A DNA stretch of 14,685 nt from Lactobacillales bacterium. Its GTDB lineage: Bacteria > Bacillota > Bacilli > Lactobacillales > Streptococcaceae. Both the position numbers and the translations under genes were made by a program. The stretch spans positions 1 to 14,685 of the forward strand of contig JAIRNX010000130.1 of assembly GCA_031257815.1 (NCBI GenBank). The letters run 5' to 3'. The notes beneath the pieces are model-generated. The model saw only the letters and a list, made by a program, of their open reading frames with translations. It was not told the DNA's origin and ran no database searches. Below, piece after piece: positions 9,305-14,685 of the stretch (position 1 is the stretch's first letter; each line of letters starts with the position of its first letter).

Positions 9305-10513
9305 TTACCACTCTTCTAGCAAAAATTCCTCAATTTTTAAGTGTTCAATTCCTTTTCTTGGTTGAAGAATTGAATCCATGGACAACACCACTTTGCGATA
9401 GTTATCTGTAAGCTTTAAAAGCGGCTGAAATTCTCGCTCAATCGTCTGCTCACTCGCCAGTAAATACGTAACTTGCAGGTAAATTTTATCTTTTCCTTTT
9501 TCCAATACAAAATCAATTTCCAAATCACCTACATAACCAACTGTCACCGCATAGCCCCTACGGATTGCCTCAAGAGCAACAATATTCTCCAAAATTTGCT
9601 GAATATCCGTCTGATTGCTATGTAACATCGCTTCTCGTAAGCCATGATCGACGAGATAATACTTTTCTTTGGCTTGAAAAATCTTTTTACCCTTTAAATC
9701 ATTGCGCTTCAATGGATACAACAATAACGCATCTGTACAATATTTTAAATAATTCAGTAAAGTATCCCCTTTGACAATCCGATTTTGACTCCTTAAATAC
9801 TTTGAAATACTATGTGCAGAAAAAATTTGTCCGACATTTGAAAAGGTATACTGAACCGTTCTCTCCAATAATTCAACATCGCGAAGCGAATTTCGTTCAA
9901 TCACATCTTTTAAAATAACGGAATGATAAATGTCTTTCAAGTAACTTTCTTTTGTATAACTGGGCACATCTTCCGTTACAGTAAACGGCATTCCCCCCTC
10001 ACGAAGATAATTCTGAAAATATTCAAAAATCGACAGCTCTTTCTTTAACTCCTTCTTTGCCACCACATATTCTTGAAAACTAAAGGGATAAACAAAAATT
10101 TGCACATATCTCCCTGCAAGATATGTTGATAATTCACTGGATAACAAATTGGCATTAGACCCTGTGATATAAATATCCACATCTTCAGCTACACGCAACG
10201 AATTAATCGCTTGTTCAAAGCCAGCAACCTCTTGAATTTCATCCAAAAATAGATAAACTTTCCCATTAATTTTTTGAATCTTTTCTTTTAAATAATCATG
10301 CATTATTTTTGCATTACGATAAGCATAATAAGCAAAATCTTCAAAATTGATCGTAATAAATTGCTCAGGATCTCTTCCGTGTTTAACTAGATACTTTTTA
10401 ATTAAATCCAGCAAAATAGACTTCCCTGAACGCCGAAAGCCAACTAATACTTTTATAACATCCTTGTCAATTAATGGTTGAATTTGCTTAATATACAATG
10501 GACGATTAATCAC
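9305..10513 (-). CDS. AAA-family ATPase with DUF4143-type C-terminus
   Basis: A 402-residue P-loop ATPase of the family annotated as 'ATP-binding protein, AAA_14 plus DUF4143'; its cellular function is not established. Visible features are Walker A GFRRSGKS (25-32), Walker B VYLFLDEIQE with D91/E92 (86-95), a sensor-like TGSN (117-120) and LAGRY (132-136). The C-terminal half (about 200-380) contains the winged-helix and nuclease-like portion typical of DUF4143, including the DFVLEKGKDKIYLQV stretch. The start is GTG at 10513, with GGAGGGG six bases upstream. It is transcribed away from the decayed fic remnant. Genes of this family are frequent, often solitary, accessory genes in Firmicutes. 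No partner gene is apparent here. Confidence 0.88.
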   Translation of the reverse strand: MINRPLYIKQIQPLIDKDVIKVLVGFRRSGKSILLDLIKKYLVKHGRDPEQFITINFEDFAYYAYRNAKIMHDYLKEKIQKINGKVYLFLDEIQEVAGFEQAINSLRVAEDVDIYITGSNANLLSSELSTYLAGRYVQIFVYPFSFQEYVVAKKELKKELSIFEYFQNYLREGGMPFTVTEDVPSYTKESYLKDIYHSVILKDVIERNSLRDVELLERTVQYTFSNVGQIFSAHSISKYLRSQNRIVKGDTLLNYLKYCTDALLLYPLKRNDLKGKKIFQAKEKYYLVDHGLREAMLHSNQTDIQQILENIVALEAIRRGYAVTVGYVGDLEIDFVLEKGKDKIYLQVTYLLASEQTIEREFQPLLKLTDNYRKVVLSMDSILQPRKGIEHLKIEEFLLEEW

Positions 10514-10527
10514 GATACCCCTCCGCT

Positions 10528-10579
10528 CTTTATAAAGGGATTATATCATATAAATTATATTTTACACCTTTACAAAGGT
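10528..10579 (-). promoter_or_regulatory. Possible promoter/operator of the ATPase gene
   Basis: On the minus strand a TATAAT box (10545-10540) lies about 25 bases before the GTG start region. No good -35 box sits at the right distance. Two palindromes flank it: CTTTATAAAG (10528-10537) and ACCTTTACAAAGGT (10566-10579, perfect apart from its central AC). They could bind a repressor, but short AT-rich palindromes also arise by chance. Confidence 0.32.
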
Positions 10580-10585
10580 ATAAAT

Positions 10586-10857
10586 TTATTTAAGAGCCTG
10601 TTTACAATCTCGCCACTTAATCATCATCTCTTGCCTTAATTTATTTTTTTCATTAAACAAAACATTCTCCATAAATTGCCTTAAAAATTGATTCGTTTGC
10701 AATTTTCCATAAACATTATCCAATACCAACGCATCTCGAAAAAATAACGAATGTTCTTTAAACGGCTCATTATCAACCTTAAAACCTAAATTTCTCAAAT
10801 ATTTAATCGCAAATACCGCAATAGCACGGGTATTGCCTTGTTTTTACAAAGATGGTT
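10586..10857 (-). pseudogene. C-terminal remnant of a Fic-family protein, frameshifted at the active-site loop
   Basis: Fic proteins transfer AMP or related groups to target proteins through an HxFxxGN(G/T)R loop. Here an open frame running to TAA at 10586 begins just after an in-frame stop (10846-10844) and reads QGNTRAIAVFAIKYLRNLG, followed by FKEHSLFFRDALVLDNVYG, typical of the region after the Fic loop. Just upstream, in another frame, CAT CTT TGT AAA supplies H-L-C-K. Joined across the A-run this would be HLCKQGNTR, so a small insertion or deletion has broken the active-site loop, and its usual Phe is also replaced by Cys. The N-terminal half is missing: the next gene upstream ends at 10888. 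The only start in the open frame is a TTG (10798) without a ribosome binding site, so this is best read as a dead fragment. Confidence 0.68.
10593..10605 (+). repeat. Left member of a 13-bp imperfect inverted repeat
   Basis: AGAGCCTGTTTAC here matches the reverse complement of 13566-13578 (AGAGCCTGTTAAC) at 12 of 13 positions. It lies over the last codons of the fic remnant. Together the pair brackets the fic remnant and both sortase genes, a span of nearly 3 kb. No target-site duplication is visible outside the repeats, so a transposon origin is only a possibility. Confidence 0.38.
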
Positions 10858-10887
10858 ATAGCTGAAAATGAGAAGCAAACAGTTTTT

Positions 10888-12102
10888 TTATTTCTTTTGT
10901 AAGTAAATCGTATATTTTTTACCATCTTTTTTTAATTTTCCTTTTAATTTACGTTTTTTTATTCTTACAGTGAATTCTTTAGCCTTTCTTTTTAAAATTC
11001 CAATTCGCATATCAGGCATTTTTTGATATTTATCATTTTCAGAAATTTGCTTAACCTTAAGTGAGATACCCGGAATACCTTGAAAAGATACTTTGCCATC
11101 TACAGGATTTACCTCACTAATCATTAACTTGCCATCTCTGCGCTTAGGCTTTTTCCCTCGCCGATCAAATAATTGATAGCGAGCACCAACTGTAGGCTGC
11201 CCTTCTTCACCTAATACTCTAAAATTCAAATTATATAAACTACGTGCATGTTTTAAACGAAGATAAGAAATATAAGCCAAGGATATAGCAAGTACTCCAG
11301 CTGCTGAAAGTCCGATAATTAACTTAGCTACCTTTTTCTCCTGAGCGGATTTAATTGAATTCATATCATCATACATTGATGGTGTAAATGGCACGCGCTT
11401 ACCAACCACTAATAAACGATGAGAATTGATCATATACGGGGTGCAAGTTAAAAGAGTGACTGTGTCCTGTTCCTTAATCGGATCTATCTTACTTAAATCA
11501 TCCGGCAAAACAACATAGCGTGTATAAACTTCATAAGCTAAATATTTTTTATCCACTTCCACAATGAACTTATCCCCATTTTTTAATTTATCTAAATCGG
11601 TAAACAAAGTTGCTGTTGGTAAACCTCGATGTGCGGTAATCACTGTATGCCCTCCTTTGCCACTACCAGGAAAGCTACTTTTAGAAAACCAAGTTGCTCC
11701 ACGATCCATAAATAAATCATTAGTCGTATCAAAAACTGGCAATTTTTGATCAATCTTTGGGATATAAATAAAAGCAATTGTATGCTTGACCAAAAATTCT
11801 GTTGACGGATTATTAGCAACTTTTTCTCTTGAACTTTCTAGAGAAACTTTTGAAAAGGGATCTTTTAAAGCTTCTTGTTTTTGATGCTGTGCGCGCAATC
11901 TGGCATTTTGTTCCTTACGAAATTTTTCATTTTCTTTAGAATGGTACTCGTCACTGACTTTATTTGCTAATACATCATTTAACACATCACAATAAAGAGG
12001 GTATGCAGTAGTTAATGCTCCGCCTACAAAAACCAGAACGGCAAAGATTTTAACGACAAATTGAGGAATGGCCCACTTTTTTTCTTTTGACATACCTGCC
12101 AT
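10888..12102 (-). CDS. Class C (pilus-type) sortase with C-terminal SpaA/CnaB-like domain, second copy
   Basis: Class C sortases join pilin subunits, or surface proteins with LPxTG-like signals, by transpeptidation outside the membrane. This 404-residue protein has an N-terminal membrane segment (about 16-38) and the inhibitory-lid motif DPF (81-83) typical of pilus sortases. The catalytic residues are H158 (TAHRG), C220 (TLLTCTPY) and R229 (SHRLL), and a second membrane segment spans about 259-280. Most class C sortases end soon after this. Here about 75 residues resembling a SpaA/CnaB prealbumin-like domain follow (291-365: GARYQLFDRRG, GKVSFQGIPG), then a very basic tail of about 35 residues. 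By topology this extension would be cytoplasmic. The isopeptide Lys and Glu positions appear as R295 and Q352. It starts 18 bases after the first sortase and is certainly co-transcribed. Its ribosome binding site is weak, so the start (M1 or M4) is uncertain. Confidence 0.88.
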   Translation of the reverse strand: MAGMSKEKKWAIPQFVVKIFAVLVFVGGALTTAYPLYCDVLNDVLANKVSDEYHSKENEKFRKEQNARLRAQHQKQEALKDPFSKVSLESSREKVANNPSTEFLVKHTIAFIYIPKIDQKLPVFDTTNDLFMDRGATWFSKSSFPGSGKGGHTVITAHRGLPTATLFTDLDKLKNGDKFIVEVDKKYLAYEVYTRYVVLPDDLSKIDPIKEQDTVTLLTCTPYMINSHRLLVVGKRVPFTPSMYDDMNSIKSAQEKKVAKLIIGLSAAGVLAISLAYISYLRLKHARSLYNLNFRVLGEEGQPTVGARYQLFDRRGKKPKRRDGKLMISEVNPVDGKVSFQGIPGISLKVKQISENDKYQKMPDMRIGILKRKAKEFTVRIKKRKLKGKLKKDGKKYTIYLQKK

Positions 12103-12120
12103 AAAATTTATCCAGCCTTT

Positions 12121-13353
12121 CTATTTCAATGGATTGATAATAACTAATTCTTTACCTTTTAACTGTTGCCAATTAAATTTACTCAAAACACGATGAACAA
12201 TTGAAGCGGAAAAAAAGGGATCTTTAATACTGTGCATTTTAAATTTAACCTGATCAAGCGTTTGATATCCCACAGGAGTTGTTACTTGTTTAACAATATA
12301 TTCCCCTCCTGGAATCCCATCAAAAACAACTTCACCATTTTGATTAGGTGAGGCAAATAATAGTTCACCATTTTTTGATAGCGGTGTCTTACCATTTGAG
12401 CCAAACAACTGATACTTAGCTTGTGTTAAGCCTTGTTTTCCAGTATTGTCCATCACACGAAAACACAAATTATAACGTCTGCGTTTTAATTGCATACTCA
12501 CCCAAAATGAACGTAAAAGCATAATGCTTCCGATGATTGCTGAAGATACCGCTGTATAAACTTTGATATTTTTATTTTTTTTCGCTGTTTCAATATTATC
12601 AATATCTTTAAGCATACTGGGCGTAAAAGGAACTCTTTCTCCTGTTACTAAAAGTCGATGACTATTAATCATATACGGCGTACAGGTTATCAATGTAACT
12701 AAATCCTTATCATTCTTGAGATCAAGAATTCCTGTTTCTTCTGGTTTGACTGTTTTCTTTTCAAAAACTTTATAAGCTAAATAATCATCACCTTGTTTGA
12801 TAATAAAAATATCTCCATTAACTAACTTTGGTAGATCTGAAAACAGCTCTGCTGTAGGCAATCCACGATGCCCGGTAATAATTGAATGCTCACCTTTTCC
12901 CCCATCAGGAAAACTAGTATCCGGCATCCAGGCCGCTCCTTGAGAGAGAAAACGCTCATCTGTGCTATCAAATACAGGAAGACTCACATTGATTTTCGGG
13001 ATATAAATAACCGCAATAGTATGCTGCGCATAAAAATTAGGATGAAAGGCATCAAAATTAGCATGATCCAAACTTGCTTGCGAAAATGGGTCTTCCAAAG
13101 CTTTGTTTTTTTGCTTTTCTGCCAAACTCATTTCTTTTAATTTTTTTGCCTGTTTTTCACGAAATTCTTCATTTTCTTTAGATTGATAACGATTCACTAC
13201 GGTTTTGCTGATACTATTATTTAAAGCATTAACAACAAAAGGATATGCCGTAACTCCCGCTCCAGTTAACATAAAAAGAACGATAAAAACACGCATTAAA
13301 AATTCGCGAATTGCTTTTTTTGATGCTACTTTATCCGGTTTTGGAGCTTTCAC
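12121..13353 (-). CDS. Class C (pilus-type) sortase with C-terminal SpaA/CnaB-like domain, first copy
   Basis: This paralogue of the following gene is the first of the pair. Residue numbers count from the upstream ATG at 13371. Membrane segment 1 spans about 25-47 and the lid motif DPF is at 94-96. The catalytic residues are H168 (TGHRG), C230 (TLITCTPY) and R239 (SHRLL). Membrane segment 2 spans about 270-292. A SpaA/CnaB-like domain follows at about 303-378 (TQAKYQLFGSNG, GEVVFDGIPGGEYIVKQ, TPVGYQ), better preserved than in the second copy. The isopeptide Lys and Glu positions read R305 and Q362. The start is placed at GTG 13353 because AGAAGGGGA immediately precedes it; the ATG at 13371 has no ribosome binding site and would lie about 15 nt from the predicted transcript start. 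No pilin or LPxTG substrate gene is adjacent in the window. Confidence 0.9.
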   Translation of the reverse strand: MKAPKPDKVASKKAIREFLMRVFIVLFMLTGAGVTAYPFVVNALNNSISKTVVNRYQSKENEEFREKQAKKLKEMSLAEKQKNKALEDPFSQASLDHANFDAFHPNFYAQHTIAVIYIPKINVSLPVFDSTDERFLSQGAAWMPDTSFPDGGKGEHSIITGHRGLPTAELFSDLPKLVNGDIFIIKQGDDYLAYKVFEKKTVKPEETGILDLKNDKDLVTLITCTPYMINSHRLLVTGERVPFTPSMLKDIDNIETAKKNKNIKVYTAVSSAIIGSIMLLRSFWVSMQLKRRRYNLCFRVMDNTGKQGLTQAKYQLFGSNGKTPLSKNGELLFASPNQNGEVVFDGIPGGEYIVKQVTTPVGYQTLDQVKFKMHSIKDPFFSASIVHRVLSKFNWQQLKGKELVIINPLK

Positions 13354-13391
13354 AAAATCCCCTTCTCTCATTTAATTGTAATCATATTCAT

Positions 13392-13420
13392 AGTATATCA
13401 TAATACTTAAATTATAACAA
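13392..13420 (-). promoter_or_regulatory. Promoter of the sortase pair
   Basis: Minus strand TTGTTA (13420-13415), a 17-bp spacer and TATACT (13397-13392) fit the vegetative consensus. Transcription would begin near 13385, about 30 nt before the GTG start at 13353, which supports that start over the upstream ATG. Confidence 0.65.
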
Positions 13421-13449
13421 TTATAATCAAATTTGAGATTTTTCCGAAC

Positions 13450-13495
13450 ACAAAAAAAGACAAATATGCGTTTTCTAAATACACATCTGTCTTTT
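13450..13495 (-). terminator. Terminator downstream of cysS
   Basis: On the minus strand AAAAGACA (13495-13488) pairs with TGTCTTTT (13462-13455). The stem continues inward through several more pairs including G-U wobbles, and it is followed by a run of seven T. It ends the cysS transcript and isolates it from the sortase promoter. Confidence 0.72.
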
Positions 13496-13565
13496 CCAAA
13501 TAATTTTTAATTTTAATGAGGGAATTACATAACTTTCTAGTAAAACTTCGACCATAGAGAGACAA

Positions 13566-13578
13566 GTTAACAGGCTCT
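13566..13578 (-). repeat. Right member of a 13-bp imperfect inverted repeat
   Basis: GTTAACAGGCTCT on the plus strand is the inverted partner of 10593-10605 (12 of 13 positions). It sits between the cysS stop and the cysS terminator. The adjacent TCTCACCACTT also resembles TCTCGCCACTT beside the left copy, but in direct orientation, so the two sites share more than the 13-mer. Confidence 0.38.
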
Positions 13579-13591
13579 CACCACTTCAAAA

Positions 13592-14685
13592 TTAATTTTC
13601 TACCTTTTTCCATTGTGTACCTGCATTAGTATCCTCTAAAATAATGCCACGCGTTGTTAAAATTTCACGAATTTCATCAGCGCGTTGAAAGTTTTTCTCT
13701 AATCTTGCTTGATTTCGCTCAGCAATCAACTTCTTAACTTCTTCTGCTAAAGAAGCATCTTGCGCTTTAAATTCAATTCCTAAAATTAAAAGCCAGGTTG
13801 TAAACAAATTAATCGCCCGCTCATATACAACTTTAGAAAGAATATTTTTCTCAGCGTAAATATTCATCCATTTAGCTAAATCATATATAACTGTTACACC
13901 ATTTGCAGTATTAAAATCATCATCCATCGCCAAGATAAAACTTTCTTCAAAAGATTTAAGTTCCGCTAATTTTCGCTGATCTTCCATTAAAGAATCCTGC
14001 ACTTTACTTTTACGAAAAGTAAAATTATCATAAACATTTTTTAACTTTGCTAAATTCGTTTCTGCTTCTTTAAGGCTTGCATTTGAAAAACGAATTGGCT
14101 TACGATAATGCGTTACACTCATTAAAAAACGAAGAACTTTTGAATTGACTTCTTGCAATAATTTATGTACGGTCACAAAATTTTCCAAAGACTTACTCAT
14201 TTTTACGTTTTCTTCACCAACCGTTACAAAACCATTATGCATCCAATAATTGGCAAAATGCTTGCCGGTCTTCGCTTCAGACTGAGCAATTTCATTTGTA
14301 TGATGCGGAAACTCCAAATCCTGTCCACCACCATGAATGTCAATCGTCTCACCCAAAATTTTTGTTACCATCACTGAACACTCTATATGCCACCCAGGAC
14401 GACCACCTCCCCACGGCGACTCCCAAAACGGCTCACCTGTTTTTGAGCCTTTCCATAAAGCAAAATCAATCGCATCTTCCTTTAAATCTTGCTCCGCACC
14501 AACTCTTTTGCTAGCACCAATTTCTAAGTCATCAATCGTTTTATTTGCTAATGCACCGTAATCAGGAAACTTGCGCGCTCGAAAATACACATCCCCACCT
14601 ACTTGATAGGCCCAGTTTTTTGCTATTAAATCTTCAATGAAAGCAATAATTTCAGAAATATTTTGAGATACGCGCGGTGTAAAAT
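13592..14685 (-). CDS. cysS: Cysteinyl-tRNA synthetase, C-terminal part (runs off the window)
   Basis: CysS charges tRNACys with cysteine in the cytoplasm. The frame is open from the TAA at 13592 to the right edge, so the N-terminus (with the HIGH-type ATP-binding motif) lies beyond 14685. In-frame sequence upstream of the first Met-like codon at 14590 still reads as CysS (RVSQNISEIIAFIEDLI, then QVGGDVYFRARKF), so that codon is not the start. Visible motifs are WESPWGGGRPGWHIECS with the zinc-ligand Cys, EFPHHTNEIAQSEA with the His and Glu ligands, and the class I KMSKS loop (VKMSKSLENF). The C-terminal helical domain ends ADEIREILTTRGIILEDT. Its usual downstream neighbour in many Bacilli, mini-ribonuclease III, is not here; a terminator and the sortase pair follow instead. 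Confidence 0.96.
   Translation of the reverse strand, partial: FTPRVSQNISEIIAFIEDLIAKNWAYQVGGDVYFRARKFPDYGALANKTIDDLEIGASKRVGAEQDLKEDAIDFALWKGSKTGEPFWESPWGGGRPGWHIECSVMVTKILGETIDIHGGGQDLEFPHHTNEIAQSEAKTGKHFANYWMHNGFVTVGEENVKMSKSLENFVTVHKLLQEVNSKVLRFLMSVTHYRKPIRFSNASLKEAETNLAKLKNVYDNFTFRKSKVQDSLMEDQRKLAELKSFEESFILAMDDDFNTANGVTVIYDLAKWMNIYAEKNILSKVVYERAINLFTTWLLILGIEFKAQDASLAEEVKKLIAERNQARLEKNFQRADEIREILTTRGIILEDTNAGTQWKKVEN

Noticed and set aside
12886..13140. Open frame of 84 codons on the plus strand opposite the first sortase, and other antisense frames opposite gatB, gatA and cysS.
   Set aside because: No ribosome binding sites or recognisable domains; they are the reverse frames of well-supported genes.
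13354..13371. ATG start for the first sortase.
   Set aside because: No ribosome binding site before it; AGAAGGGGA lies inside this stretch and points to the GTG at 13353.
13441..13500. Long hairpin as a riboswitch or T-box for the sortases.
   Set aside because: It lies upstream of the sortase promoter, has a T-run on the cysS downstream side and lacks T-box elements; it is best read as the cysS terminator.

Overview
The window comes from a low-GC Gram-positive bacterium. The enolase, the gatC-gatA-gatB-dgkB gene order, the AAGGAG-type ribosome binding sites, and the class C sortases all point to Lactobacillales, most likely Enterococcaceae or a close relative. The genus cannot be fixed from sequence reading alone. 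Most of the window is housekeeping genes, with two accessory islands between them.

Layout. Positions 1-118 look like the end of an IS21-type insertion sequence, with three GACATTT repeats about 25 bp apart. This is followed directly by the eno promoter and eno (229-1536, +). A bidirectional terminator separates eno from a minus-strand operon that reads gatC (6107-5808), gatA, gatB, dgkB and a small membrane-protein gene. The small gene has its good start codon and its long reading frame in different frames, separated by a 13-base AT run. The operon makes the GatCAB amidotransferase (mischarged Glu-tRNAGln to Gln-tRNAGln) and a lipid kinase that recycles diacylglycerol.

The first accessory island is one large plus-strand gene (6463-9090), preceded by an AT-rich intergenic region with two related palindromes and closed by a perfect 17-bp hairpin terminator. 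Its product has a signal peptide, two SH3-like repeats and a proline-rich linker. These are followed by a domain resembling OspF/SpvC phosphothreonine lyases and the lyase part of class III/IV lanthipeptide synthetases, and then by an apparently intact Ser/Thr protein kinase. This is the kinase-plus-lyase half of a LanKC/LanL enzyme without the cyclase, on a protein that appears to be exported. It is the best candidate for an undescribed system here.

The second island (9305 to about 13580, all minus strand) holds a DUF4143-type AAA ATPase, the decayed C-terminal part of a Fic protein, and two tandem class C (pilus-type) sortases. Each sortase carries a SpaA/CnaB-like domain after its second membrane segment, where topology would place it in the cytoplasm, and both copies have lost the residues expected to form an isopeptide bond. 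No pilin gene lies beside them in this window. A 13-bp imperfect inverted repeat flanks the Fic remnant plus sortases. The window ends inside cysS (13592 to beyond 14685, minus strand), which has its own terminator.
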